Positions 38,153 to 52,677 of a stretch of 64,000 bases of DNA are shown in pieces. The DNA comes from Erythroxylum novogranatense. Its lineage: Eukaryota; Streptophyta; Magnoliopsida; Malpighiales; Erythroxylaceae. Each line of letters opens with the position of its first letter. Positions within the stretch are counted from its first letter, which is position 1. The notes beneath the pieces are model-generated. The model saw only the letters and a program-made list of their open reading frames with translations, did no database searches and was not told the DNA's origin. Made by a program: the position numbers and the translations under genes. The DNA lies in assembly GCA_029891385.1 (NCBI GenBank), contig CM057232.1:68139824-68203823 (forward strand), in the 5' to 3' direction.

Positions 38153-41100
38153 TTTCTCCCCTCTTAAAAGAATTTCGTCCTCGAAATTCTTACATCGTAA
38201 CAAACGTTAAGCGATACAATTTCTTTACTCATGTCTTCCAAGTAATCCTAGTCATTCGCATATTCAAATTTCTCACCACTCGTATTCATAATGTTTTCAC
38301 CTCTTATTTTAAAAACCATCCATATCATATCCAAACACCAATATTTCTTATCGAATTGATTAGAGTGTAGGATGCTCCTCCGCTTCTCATTTGACTTCAT
38401 CACTCGAAAACTTCCTTTCAAAAGATTGTATTCAGATACTCATTCGGTCTTTCAATTCGTTATTTGATCATTTACTTCTTAACTAGTTCCTCTTTATGCT
38501 TGGATCACTCACAAATTTTTTTCGCACTTCGTGTCAATAACATCATAATCTTATCACATCAAAATTTCTTTAGCATACTCACATATATCATATTTTGAAT
38601 CCTTGTATCAAGAGCATTAACTCATAATACTATCATACAAACTAATTCATAACGACTTAGTGAATTCTTTGTTTTTCCTAACTTGAGCACACCGAGCAAG
38701 GTGATACCTTCAGAGACAATTCAGTTTTCACTTAATAATTCACATTGCTTTAGTCTCAGTTCATGCAATTCTTATGTCAATTTCTCGTATTCCATATCTT
38801 TGCCGTGAATCCACTTAATTCATTCATCCTTCTTGATCATTTAATTTCTAATACCTCTTCAATCGACCGACAGCTTAATCATTTTGGGTCTTACTCAAAG
38901 ATAATCCCAAAGCGATGACTCTTTCTATCTTCTAACTCCTCATACAAGATTCTATTGAAAACACTATGACAACGATTTTGATGCTTAAAATCAATTAAAC
39001 TACACCTTGACCTCATGCTCCTACAAACTCCAAACTATAAACTTGAAGCATATCTCCGACGCTTAAAATCGTCGATAATTCAGACTTTAGTCACTTAACA
39101 TATTTCTTCTAGATGTATAGCTTAAAATTACTATTACTTTTCTCACAGTCTTTTGTTTAATCATCTTTGCGATGCATACTTCTTATCTCAATCACACAAG
39201 CACCACGATTCCTACTCGAACTCAAAATTCATATTTATTTCCAATTTCTTTATTAAGATTCACAATTTCTAAATCTTCAATTTGGGCTTGGTTCATATGA
39301 ACTGATCTAAACCTCCAGTGTCTAATCCATTTTTCCCAAAATTTAATTCCACATTTGCACTCTTAATCGCACTAGATTCAATAATCTCTATATCCAAAAT
39401 TTATGAAACACTGCTACTAATATCTCTATCCCATGCATATGATCATAACACTAGCTTTACCTGCTTAGCACTCACTTATACAATCATAATCCTTTGAATA
39501 ATTCTGTCTATTTCCTCAGTCTCATATTCATTTTTTTCAACTCAAGCATCTTTATTGATTTCACATACTTCTTATTCATTCGCCCCATAATCTTCTTCTC
39601 ATTTAAACTTGACACTCATATCTGTTTTCAATTTCACAATCTCTTAATCCTTAATTTGGGGTAAACCAAACCCTCTATTCTATGCTTTCTTTTGTGTCAG
39701 TTCTGATAACCTCAATATCGCATTTCTACTTAGGGCATCTCATATACCACTTAGCTTCTCTTGAAGTTTCTCGTTAGAACAATTATAACCTTTCGGTATT
39801 TACATCAATCTCCTGCGTCTTATAACTACTTCTCCCAATTCACTGATTGTCTCCAACCTTTACGATCTGCACTTGCATATGTATATTGGAGATATTCCTG
39901 TACATACATTGTTTTCAAACTTTCAAAATACTCATTAATGTAGCAGTTCTAAATCATGTATCAAATAGTCAACTTATAGGACTTCAATTTTCTCCATACA
40001 TATGAAATCATTTTGTTACGTTGCATTGGATTCCAACCTAATGTCTTATACAATATCAGTGCATACTATAAAATCTCCAAATCTATATGATATAATTTAC
40101 CTCAGTATAGTTCCCTCACAATTCTCTTTACGCACGTTACTCATACGCTTTACACATTTTTCTTCATGTATTCAAATTATTTTTCTCATTCCTTCGAATG
40201 TCTTTGGTATACGTTCGAATCTTGAATCTCCTTAGTCTCCAATACCATAGTGCGATGAGGCATTTGTTAACTCAAACAATTTTTATCGAATTTCATATGC
40301 CTCTTGATTAGCTCTCGGGATTCCTTAAATAACTAATCCTTAATGAGGTACATTGTCCCACTTTCTTTTCAATTGCCTACTGTCATCCTTCCGCGAATGA
40401 TTTTCTCCATTCCTTGAATTTCCTCATATCTCTCTTGGACTTATTCTCATGCTTGTTCATTCATACAAATTTCTCCACACATTGAAATTTTATTTACATA
40501 CTTAACTTCTTGATTTTAAGACATTCATCAAGTTGTGTTTGTATCTCTTCAATATACTTTCACATAATATAACTTGAATGTACATACTCCTCATACTAGC
40601 AAATTCGTGTCTCCATAGATTCAATAGTCCACTCATGTGACCCCTTTTCACTAAACAAAAAATACATATTCCTTTATGTTCGGTTGTTCATTGGTCATCC
40701 TTCATACAAATTATCCGATCTCGCTCATTCTAACTTAACAAAAATTTGCCTTCTAAAGAGGGTTTCTTGTTACTATTATCTATACTCTGCAAGAAATCTT
40801 GATCAATCACTTATTACCAACTAATCGTAATACCCTGGAAAGGCCAATTTCTATCTTCCTCACAAAGTCATAATGTTCAAAACACCCAAAACCCAAAGAA
40901 GTAAAGAACATACTAATTGTCATACATGCTTGGGTAGCGTCATCAAATTCATCTTATTTTGATCACTTACCAATTCCTTGGTCTCCATTAATCCCAGATA
41001 ATATTCTTCTCAGATCACTTTGTTTCTCATTGTGACATCTTTAACAAAATCTCAATCTATTCCCACATGATCATCATAAGCACCTTCATATGTTACTCTA

Positions 41101-42020
41101 ATTTCCCCTCAAACTTTAGACTATGGGAGTTATGACTAACAATTATTCACTAAGTCATAAGTTTCTTCCTCTATCATATTCACATATATTTATAGATATA
41201 TTACCTATATGCTTAATGTACTCTCTTGTGTATATGTGTATAATGAAGGGTCATCATACAGATACTCACAATAACAACAATTTAACCTTCTTGGACTTGT
41301 ACTAATATCACCTTCATTCCTATACCTTTCCTATTATCCTTCACATTACATCTTACATATATCAATTCACCATTGCTTTAAAAAAAAATCATCACACAAT
41401 TTATAAATGTAAAAAAAAAATCATCATACAACTTGCATATCAAACATATAGCACAATTTTCAAATCAATCACAAGTAAAAAAAAACAACATTTTTTTCAA
41501 GTAATTGTAAACATTTCATTCTCTTGATAAAAAAAACAACCTTTTATTTCTCGATTCGAAACAAGAAAACTTAAAGGCTCATTACTCAAATTATAAGCTT
41601 GTACCCACTGAGGTTCCGATATTTGCTATGTTCATGAAGTCCCACTTGTTAATCTCATCTTCCACTTGTCCCTCTACTTTTTCCTCAAACAATTCGAAAT
41701 CGTCGATACATAATCCTATCAAACTCTTTGCTCAATTTATTCCAAACATCGAAAGAAATGTCGATACGTACTCTGATCGAGATCGAAATCATCCGACCAT
41801 TAAGGACGTCAACTTAACAATCCGAGACTCCAATTCTCAACCAAAGACTTTCGACTCCTCCAATGTAATGGAATTGACTCTCTATTTACCATATTTACCC
41901 ATGCACTGTTTCTCCTTTCTACTAATTCTATCAACTGAAACTCTTAACAATTTCTTATATGTGTCACTTATACACATGGGCCCATGAAAGATCCTAATAC
42001 TGGCGCTCTGATACCATAAA
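38153..42020 (-). repeat. Internal domain 3 (non-coding)
   Basis: 3,868 bp, polypurine tract at 38153-38165 (one C shorter) and PBS at 41999-42016. It is rich in small differences at CAG/CTG words relative to the other units. From about 40,900 to the end it is almost identical to internal domain 4. Confidence 0.9.
41999..42016 (-). other. Primer-binding site, unit 3 (tRNA-iMet)
   Basis: Identical to units 1 and 2. Confidence 0.9.
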
Positions 42021-42700
42021 TGTTGGAACCCGATCCGTAGCCCGGACCCCAACCGCTTATAACTTAATACTCTTACTCTTGCTTAAAATACCATATTTAC
42101 TGGGCCCGTTTCCAGAGCCCAAAATCCGGAGTCCTGAAACCCTGTGCGTATTACCTTGCAGGATCATTAGCTGTAACTCTACATTCATGGCGAGCGCACA
42201 CTATGTAAAAACCAAAATCATAGGTTTACTTATTCATATGAGTTGTAGCTTTATGCCTCAAGTTCGTTTCGCAATAAGAATCACCTCAAACGGAGCTGTA
42301 TAACTCAAGATATGCTTAAAACGCCTAAAAGAGCTCATACTCCAAATATGATCTCCAAACCGACCTCTCACTTACTTCAATGCCAACTTTTTCAATTTGA
42401 CTCCAAATGATCCCAATTTTTGTGGATAGGAAGATATATGTCTTATGAATCTAATGGTTCAAGCCTCACCTCAATTGGAGGTGAGATGAGGGATTTATTC
42501 CCAAAAGCGTTTAGTATGTTCATGCCCTAAATCAGTTTGAAACTCTTTTGGCGCGATCACTATAAATTTTGATACATAAATCTGATTTCTTTCTTTTTTG
42601 TACCATTAGAAATTAGACATCTAGATCTACAACTTTCATGAAGACCACAAAACGAGATTTGGCCTCCAAAAATTCGAAAATGCATCATCTTTCCCGTATC

Positions 42701-42862
42701 TGTCCGTTTAACGGACAGCCATGTCCGTTTAACGGACAGGTACGGGTGGAAGTGTCCCAAATGGTCCCGGATTGTTCGTTAAACGGACATAGGTGTCTGT
42801 TTAACGGACACGGGTAGGCTAAGGGGTGTTTTTGCACCCGAGGCTGTCTGTTTAACGGACAT
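42701..42862. promoter_or_regulatory. Palindrome cluster, LTR 4
   Basis: Five palindrome positions. The first two are perfect (42701, 42722); the others have single C-to-T changes (TGTTCG, TGTCTG). Confidence 0.6.
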
Positions 42863-45146
42863 GCAAAATCCCCAAAACTTCAAATCCTCTTCCAATGCAT
42901 CTCAACCTTTAACCTAACTTCATATCCATTTATACACTTACCAAAATGTATTCATTCTAAAGCCTAAACACTTCATACTCCAAGTTCAACTCACCAACTT
43001 CAAAATCTCTAGCTTAGTTGATTCATCAAAGCATGGATTTTAATCATTAGTGATCAAGGTTATCATAACTTCATAAGCTATAAGAACAACAAGCGTGGTT
43101 TTAGTTGTCATCTTCCAAATCTCATAACTTCCTACTCCAAATTCTAAAAATTACATATTATACCTCAATGGAAAGATAACAAGATGCTCTACAAATTTTA
43201 TTAAGGATGAAAACTCAATTCCGTCATTAAAGCAGGCAAATACTCACTCAAAAGTACTGCTCATCTAAGAATCAATGAAACAAGAAAATTGCGGCATGAG
43301 CGATGAATCGACTATGCTTCCAACTCCATAACTTCTCAACCTTGAGTCCGAATGTGACAAATCATATGTCATTGGTAAGGTATAAACCTCTACTACAATC
43401 TTCATGAAGACTCCTTGCTCCAATTCAAGCCCTAAGAGGGCCTAAAACTTAAGCAAAGTTACATCAAATTGTTTTAGGAAAAGTGATGAACTTCCTTGAA
43501 AATACAACTAACCAAACTTCAATCCTAGCTTCACCACCTGCATAAAATTCAACCTCCAATCTCATGTAGCATAATTCTATCCCAAAAGTATCTACAACCA
43601 TAATTCAAAGCAACAACCACACTCCTAGTCATCTACTCCATTTCAATATAAAACAAAGCAATCTCAATCCTTCTTCTTTGCTAACTCAAACTGCGATGAT
43701 GAATTTGAAATAAGACATATGAAATTTACATAGATTAGATTTAAACCCAACATTCTTGCGTTTACATTATCAATCTGAGTTATTACAACGCTTTACAGGG
43801 CCTTTAGCCCCATTACAACCCAAATATCAAATGTCTATATACAAAGTGAAACAAATCTCTAAATGAAAACTAATACTTCATATTAAAACAAAATGACTTC
43901 TAACTTAAGAACATTGAAGTGATGCCTCAATCCCAATACTTTAACTCGTATTCCCGCTCGTTACCTGTGGAGGGAAAAAGGGGGGTGTGAGCTCAACGGC
44001 TCAGTGGGTAACAGCTTAATAATTAAGACAATAAGCAAAAACGTTCTTTATTTTTCATTTTCAAAGCAACTTTCAGATTTGTAAAGATCTTTCAAACTTA
44101 TCAAAACCAATTTACTTTGGTCAAAACACTTTCATTCCATCAAAATTCCTTGTTTTCAAAGCCAACACCATATTAATGAAAACCTTTACAATTTTATTAT
44201 CAAACTTCTCATAAATTTATCACATCAAGCTATCACATAAGCATAGAAAGCGTAAGTCAATTAATCAAAATTATCTATCAAACAACATAACTTACAAAAC
44301 AACATAGACAAGTATACCACATAATCACATATAAGATGGTTTGGGTGGATCCAACAGACGTACTACACATTTTCAGCGAGCGGTCATGTGTAGTAAACAC
44401 ATGAAGGAGTCCGTGAGGAGCTCCATTGCCACTAGCGGGCAGTAGGAGAAGGCTATAATTTTGACAGTGCACCTATCACACATGAGGGACCACCACAAAC
44501 CCAAACAAACATGTATATCACATAATTCACACAATTCATGATCATTAGCCTTAAATGGCTAAAAATCATTTTCACTTAATCATTTAAATCATCCAATCAG
44601 ATCTTTTTCTCTTTGTAAACCAATTCACATATACAATCATAAAGTCCTTAAATTCAAAAACATTTCACATGAGTTTAAACCATCACAATAGTAATTCAAG
44701 TAAAATTTGGGAAACCATAGCAACACATTTTATGACATTTACTTCAAAGGAATTTCGTAGCTTATTAACTCAACTATTAAATCATCACCCACCTCAATTC
44801 CTTTAGCTAGAAGCTTGGATAAATGGCCTTTCCTTTCTCTTCATTTCCTCTCTTAACCTTCATCAAACATAAAATCCATAGGAAACATAAATTGGCCATT
44901 CTAAAGGGATGAAAACATGAAAAATAACCCATCTATCTTTACCCATACCTAACTTAAGCTATTTTCACTAAAACCTACCCATAATTCCAAAAGAATTCAC
45001 AATTTCTTACCTTGGAGAAGAGACCCACGAAATTTTCTCTCCTCTTGGAAGTTTAAACCATCTCCTCCCTTTTCCTTCTCAAGGAAACTCTCCATCTCTT
45101 CTCTAAAGCAAGAAAAATACAAGCCCTAACCTCTTTTCCTTCATCA

Positions 45147-45180
45147 TCTTCTTCTTCTTCTTCTTCTTCTTCTTCTTCTC
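45147..45180. repeat. (CTT)n microsatellite, LTR 4
   Basis: About 34 bp. Confidence 0.95.
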
Positions 45181-45650
45181 TTCCACGATGATTCCCTCTC
45201 TCCTTGTTCTAGAATTTTCGAAACATCCCCTTTCATTTGCCTAACACTTGTTTTTATATTAAAAACCTAACTCCCAAACATCAAAACTACGTCGTTTACC
45301 TATTCCCTTTAAACAAAACAATTTTGTCTCTTATCCTCACATATACGGCTACAACTCATTTTCTTCATCTCTTATACTTTTAATTTTCCTTCTCCTTGTT
45401 TTACTTAAGCTCAAAGGACCAAACTAGCCCTCCTTAAAAGCCTTAGACTTAAAACACATTGTGCTCTACCCAGAATGCCCTTAAGCCATCTTATTCCTTT
45501 CAATTTCTAATCAACTAATTCAACTCTAATTTACACTTATTCCATCATTTAATTTCCATTTTTTTAAGAGCTAAACCTCCAAATAATCTAGACATCGCCT
45601 CAAATAATTTAGACATGCTTAAATAATAATAAAAAATTCAGGGGCCAACA

Positions 45651-48600
45651 TTTCTCCCCCTCTTAAAAGAATTTCGTCCTCGAAATTCTTACATACGTAA
45701 GCAAACGTTAAGCGATACAATTTCTTTACTCATGTCTTCCAAGTAATCCTAGTCATTCGCATATTCAAATTTCTCACCACTCGTATTCATAATGTTTTTC
45801 ACCTCTTATTTTAAAAAACCATCCATATCATATCCAAACACCAATATTTCTTATCGAATTGATTAGGAGTGTAGGATGCTCCTCCGTTTCTCATTTGACT
45901 TCATCACTCGAAAACTTCCTTTCAAAAGATTGTATTCAGTATACTCATTCGGTCTTTCAATTCGTTATTTGATCATTTACTTCTTAACTAGTTCCTCTTT
46001 ATGCTTCAGATCACTCACAAATTTTTTTTTCGCACTTCTTGTGTCAATAACATCATAATCTTATCACATCAAAATTTCTTTAGCATACTCACATATATCA
46101 TATTTTGAATCCTTGTATCAGTAGCATTAACTCATAATACTATCATACAAACTAATTCATAACGGCTTAGTGAATTCTTTTTTTCCTAACTTGAGCACAC
46201 CTGAGCAAGGTGATACCTTCAGAGACAATTCAGTTTTCACTTAATAATTCACATTGCTTTAGTCTCAGTTCATGCAATTCTTATGTCAATTTCTCGTATT
46301 CCATATCTTTGCCGTGAATCCACTTAATTCATTCATCCTTCTTGATCATTTAATTTCTAATACCTCTTCAATCGACCCGACAGTTAATCATTTTTGGGTC
46401 TTACTCAGCATAATCCCAAAGCGATGACTCTTTCTATCTTCTAACTCCTCATACAGTATTCTATTGAAAACACTATGACAACGATTTTGATGCTTAAAAT
46501 CAATTAAACTACACCTTGACCTCATGCTCCTACAAACTCCAAACTATAAACTTGAAGCATATCTCCGACAGTTAAAATCGTCGATAATTCAGACTTTTAG
46601 TCACTTAACATATTTCTTCTAGGATGTATAGCTTAAAATTACTATTACTTTTCTCACAGTCTTTTTGTTTAATCATCTTTGCCGGTACGCATACTTCTTA
46701 TCTCAATCACACAGTACCACGATTCCTACTCGAACTCAAAATTCATATTTATTTCCAATTTCTTTATTAAGATTCACAATTTCTAAATCTTCAATTTGGG
46801 CTTGGTTCATATGAACTGATCTAAACCTCCAGTGTCTAATCCATTTTTCCCAAAATTTAATTCCACATTCTGCACTCTTAACTGCACTAGATTCAATAAT
46901 CTCTATATCCAAAATTTATGAAACACTGCTATTAATATCTCTATCCCATGCATATGATCATAACACTAGCTTTACCTGCTTAGCACTCACTTATACAATC
47001 ATAATCCTTTGAATAATTCTGTCTATTTCCTCAGTCTCATATTCATTTTTTTCAACTCAAGCATCTTTATTGATTTCACATACTTCTTATTCATTCGCCC
47101 CATAATCTTCTTCTCATTTAAACTTGACACTCATATCTGTTTTCAATTTCACAATCTCTTAATCCTTAATTTGGGGTAAACCAAACCCTCTATTCTATGC
47201 TTTCTTTTGTCGGGGTTCGATAACCTCAATATCGCATTTCTACTTAGGGCATCTCATATACCACTTAGCTTCTCTTGAAGTTTCTCGTTAGAACAATTAT
47301 AACCTTCGGTATTTACATCAATCTCCTGCGTCTTATAACTACTTCTCCCGATTCACCGATTGTCTCCAACCTTACGATCTGCACTTGCATATGTATATTG
47401 GAGATATTCCTGTACATACATTGTTTTCAAACTTTCAAAATACTCATTAATGTAGCAGTTCTAAATCATGTATCAAATAGTCAACTTATAGGACTTCAAT
47501 TTTCTCCATACATATGAAATCATTTTGTTACGTTGCATTGGATTCCAACCTAATGTCTTATACAATATCGGCATACTATAAAATCTCCAAATCTATATGA
47601 TATAATTTACCTCAAGATAGTTCCTCACAATTCTCTTTCACGCACGTTACTCATACGCTTTACATTTTTCTTCATGTATTCAAATTATTTTCTCAATCCT
47701 TGAATGTCTTTGGTATACGTTCAATCTTGAATCTCCTTAGTCTCCAATACCATAGTGCGATGAGGAATTTGTTAACTCAAACAATTTTATCGAATTTCAT
47801 ATGCCTCTTGATTAGCTCTCGGATTCCTTAAATAACTAATCCTTAATGAGGTACATTGTCCCACTTTCTTTTCAATTGCCTCTGTCATCCTTCCGAATGA
47901 TTTTCTCCATTCCTTGAATTTCCTCATATCTCTCTTGGACTTATTCTCATGCTTGTTCATTCATACAAATTTCTCCACATTGAAATTTTATTTACATACT
48001 TAACTTCTTGATTTTAAGACATTCATCAAGTTGTGTTTGTATCTCTTCAATATACTTTCACATAATATAACTTGAATGTACATACTCCTCATACTAGCAA
48101 ATTCGTGTCTCCATAGATTCAATAGTCCACTCATGTGACCCTTTTCACTAAACAAAAAAATACATATTCCTTTATGTTCAGTTCGTTCATTGGTCATCCT
48201 TCATACAAATTATCTGATCTGCTCATTCTAACTTAACAAAAATTTGCCTTCTAAAGAGGGTTTCTTGTTACTATTATCTATACTCTGCAAGAAATCTTGA
48301 TCAATCACTTATTACCAACTAATCGTAATACCCTGGAAAGGCCAATTTCTATCTTCCTCACAAAGTCATAATGTTCAAAACACCCAAAACCCAAAGAAGT
48401 AAAGAACATACTAATTGTCATACATGCTTGGGTAGCGTCATCAAATTCATCCTATTTTGATCACTTACCAATTCCTTGGTCTCCATTAATCCCAGATAAT
48501 ATTCTTCTCAGATCACTTTGTTTCTCATTGTGACATCTTTAACAAAATCTCAATCTATTCCCACATGATCATCATAAGCACCTTCATATGTTACTCTAAT

Positions 48601-49519
48601 TTCCCCTCAAACTTTAGACTATGGGAGTTATGACTAACAATTATTCACTAAGTCATAAGTTTCTTCCTCTATCATATTCACATATATTTATAGATATATT
48701 ACCTATATGCTTAATGTACTCTCTTGTGTATATGTGTATAATGAAGGGTCATCATCTGAGATACTCACAATAACAACAATTTAACCTTCTTGGACTTGTA
48801 CTAATATCACCTTCATTCCTATACCTTTCCTATTATCCTTCACATTACATCTTACATATATCAATTCACCATTGCTTTAAAAAAAAATCATCACACAATT
48901 TATAAATGTAAAAAAAAAATCATCATACAACTTGCATATCAAACATATAGCACAATTTTCAAATCAATCACAAGTAAAAAAAAACAACATTTTTTTCAAG
49001 TAATTGTAAACATTTCATTCTCTTGATAAAAAAAACAACCTTTTATTTCTCGATTCGAAACAAGAAAACTTAAAGGCTCATTACTCAAATTATAAGCTTG
49101 TACCCACTGAGGTTCCGATATTTGCTATGTTCATGAAGTCCCACTTGTTAATCTCATCTTCCACTTGTCCCTCTACTTTTTCCTCAAACAATTCGAAATC
49201 GTCGATACATAATCCTATCAAACTCTTTGCTCAATTTATTCCAAACATCGAAAGAAATGTCGATACGTACTCTGATCGAGATCGAAATCATCCGACCATT
49301 AAGGACGTCAACTTAACAATCCGAGACTCCAATTCTCAACCAAAGACTTTCGACTCCTCCAATGTAATGGAATTGACTCTCTATTTACCATATTTACCCA
49401 TGCACTGTTTCTCCTTTCTACTAATTCTATCAACTGAAACTCTTAACAATTTCTTATATGTGTCACTTATACACATGGGCCCATGAAAGATCCTAATACT
49501 GGCGCTTTGATACCATAAA
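45651..49519 (-). repeat. Internal domain 4 (non-coding)
   Basis: 3,869 bp, polypurine tract at 45651-45664. The PBS at 49498-49515 carries one change (CTTTGATACCA in plus sense instead of CTCTGATACCA). Its last kilobase is nearly identical to that of domain 3. Confidence 0.9.
49498..49515 (-). other. Primer-binding site, unit 4 (one mismatch)
   Basis: In minus sense TGGTATCAAAGCGCCAGT, a single G-to-A change from the other three units. It resembles the site of element C (TGGTATCAAAGC). Confidence 0.85.
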
Positions 49520-50199
49520 TGTTGGAACCCGATCCGTAGCCCGGACCCCAACCGCTTATAACTTAATACTCTTACTCTTGCTTAAAATACCATATTTACT
49601 GGGCCCGTTTCCAGAGCCTAAAATCCGGAGTCCTGAAACCCTGTGCGTATTACCTTGCAGGATCATTAGCTGTAACTCTACATTCATGGCGAGCGCACAC
49701 TATGTAAAAACCAAAATCATAGGTTTACTTATTCATATGAGTTGTAGCTTTATGCCTCAAGTTCGTTTCTCAACAAGAATCACCTCAAACGGAGCTGTAT
49801 AACTCAAGATATGCTTAAAACGCCTAAAAGAGCTCATACTCCAAATATGATCTCCAAACCGACCTCTCACTTACTTCAATGCCAACTTTTTCAATTTGAC
49901 TCCAAATGATCCCAATTGTTTTGTATAGGAAGATATATGTCTTAGGAATCTAATGGTTCAAGCCTCACCTCAATTTGAGGTGAGATGAGGGATTTATTCC
50001 CAAAAGAGTTTAGTATGTTCATGCCCTAAATCAGTTTGAAACTCTTTTGGCGCGATCACTATAAATTTTGATACATAAATCTGATTTCTTTCTTTTTTGT
50101 ACCATTAGAAATTAGACATCTAGATCTACAACTTTCATGAAGACCACAAAACGAGATTTGGCCTCTAAAAATTCGAAAATGCATCATCTTTCCCGTATC

Positions 50200-50358
50200 T
50201 GTCCGTTAAACGGACAGCCATGTCCGTTAACTGACAGTGCAGTGGAAGTGTCCCAAATGGTCCCGGATTGTTCGTTAAACGGACATAGGTGTCTGTTTAA
50301 CGGACACGGGTAGGCTAAGGGTGTTTTGCACCGAGGCTGTCTGTTTAACGGACATGCA
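50200..50358. promoter_or_regulatory. Palindrome cluster, LTR 5
   Basis: Five palindrome positions. The second is damaged (TGTCCGTTAACTGACAG), and the last three carry the same C-to-T changes as LTR 4. Confidence 0.6.
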
Positions 50359-52649
50359 AAATCCCCAAAACTTCAAATCCTCTTCCAATGCATCTCGACC
50401 TTTAACCTAACTTCATATCCATTTATACACTTACCAAAATGTATTCATTCTAAAGCCTAAACACTTCATACTCCAAGTTCAACTCACCAACTTCAAAATC
50501 TCTAGCTTAGTTGATTCATCAAAGCATGGATTTTAATCATTAGTGATCAAGGTTATCATAACTTCATAAGCTATAAGAACAACAAGCGTGGTTTTAGTTG
50601 TCATCTTCCAAATCTCATAACTTCCTACTCCAAATTCTAAAAATTACATATTATACCTCAATGGAAAGATAACAAGATGCTCTACAAATTTTATTAAGGA
50701 TGAAAAACTCAATTCCGTCATTAGAGCAGGCAAATACTCACTCAAAAGTACTGCTCATCTAAGAATCAATGAAACAAGAAAATTGCGGCATGAGCGATGG
50801 CGACTATGCTTCCAACTCCATAACTTCTCAACCTTGAGTCCGAATGTGACAAATCATATGTCATTGGTAAGGTATAAACCTCTACTACAATCTTCATGAA
50901 GACTCCTTGCTCCAATTCAAGCCCTAAGAGGGCCTAAAACTTAAGCAAAGTTCTGTCAAATTGTTTTAGGAAAAGTGACAGAACTTCCCTTGAAAATACA
51001 ACTAACCAAACTTCAATCCTAGCTTCACCACCTGCATAAAATTCAACCTCCAATCTCATGTAGCATAATTCTATCCCAAAAGTATCTACAACCATAATTC
51101 AAAGCAACAACCGCACTCCTAGTCATCTACTCCATTTCAATATAAAACAAAGCAATCTCAATCCTTCTTCTTTTGCTAACTCAAACCTGCAATGATGAAT
51201 TTGAAATAAGACATATGAAATTTACATAGATTAGATTTAAACCCAACATTCTTGCATTTACATTATCAATCTGAGTTATTACAACGCTTTACAGGGCCTT
51301 TAGCCCCATTACAACCCAAATATCAAATGTCTATATACAAAGTGAAACAAATCTCCAAATGAAAACTAATACTTCATATTAAAACAAAATGACTTCTAAC
51401 TTAAGAACATTGAAGTGATGCCTCAATCCCAATACTTTAACTCGTATTCCCGCTCGTTACCTGTGGAGGGAAAAAGGGGGGTGTGAGCTCAACGGCTCAG
51501 TGGGTAACAGCTTAATAATTAAGACAATAAGCAAAAACGTTCTTTATTTTTCATTTTCAAAGCAACTTTCAGATTTGTAAAGATCTTTCAAACTTATCAA
51601 AACCAATTTACTTTGGTCAAAACACTTTCATTCCATCAAAATTCCTTGTTTTCAAAGCCAACACCATATTAATGAAAACCTTTACAATTTTATTATCAAA
51701 CTTCTCATAAATTTATCACATCAAGCTATCACATAAGCATAGAGAAAGCAGCAAGTCAATTAATCAAAATTATCTATCAAACAACATAACTTACAAAAAC
51801 AACATAGACAAGTATACCACATAATCACATATAAGATGGTTTGGGTGGATCCAAACAGACGTACTACACATTTTTGCAGAGCGGTCATGTGTGTCAGTAA
51901 ACACATGAAGGAGTCCGTGAGGAGCTCCATTGCCACTAGCGAGCGTAGGGAGAAGGCTATAATTTTGACAGTGCACCTATCACACATGAGGACCACCACA
52001 AACCCAAACAAACATGTATATCACATAATTCACACAATTCATGATCATTAGCCTTAAATGGCAAAAAATCATTTTCACTTAATCGTTTAAATCATCCAAT
52101 CTGATCTTTTTCTCTTTGCAAACCAATTCATATATACAATCATAAAGTCCTTACATTCAAAAACATTTCACATGAGTTTAAACCATCACAATAGTAATTC
52201 AAGTAAAATTTGGGAAACCATAGCAACACATTTTATGACATTTACTTCAAAAGAATTTCGTAGCTTATTAACTCAACTATTAAATCATCACCCACCTCAA
52301 TTCCTTTAGCTAGAAGCTTGGATAAATGGCCTTTCCTTTCACTTCATTTCCTCTTAACCTTCATCAAACATAAAATCCATAGGAAACATAAATTGGCCAT
52401 TCTAAAGGGATGAAAACATGAAAAATAACCCATCTAACTTTACCCATACCTAACTTAAGCTATTTTCACTAAAACCTACCCATAATTCCAAAAGAATTCA
52501 CAATTTCTTACCTTGGAGAAGAGACCCACGAAATTTTCTCTCCTCTTGGAAGTTTAAACCATCTCCTCCCTTTTCCTTCTCAAGGAAACTCTCCATCTCT
52601 TCTCTAAAGCAAGAAAAATACAAGCCCTAACCTCTTTTCCTTCATCATC

Positions 52650-52677
52650 ATCTTCTTCTTCTTCTTCTTCTTCTTCT
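52650..52677. repeat. (CTT)n microsatellite, LTR 5
   Basis: About 28 bp, the shortest, preceded by CATCATCAT. Confidence 0.95.

Larger units (their letters stand above)
42021..45650 (-). repeat. Concatemer LTR 4
   Basis: 3,630 bp. It shares with LTR 5 private variants such as 'gccaacttttt' near 42382, 'ggtgagatgaggg' near 42479, and a rewritten stretch near 43280-43310. Confidence 0.9.

Noticed and set aside
15216..49802. Conserved 60-150-residue frames recurring every ~7.5 kb on the plus strand (for example near 15216, 20745, 26495, 27051, 34553, 42079, 49578)
   Set aside because: They are antisense to the element, lie in LTR or internal DNA copied by tandem duplication, match no known domain, and their lengths differ between units because of stops and indels. 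Similarity reflects copying, not selection on protein.
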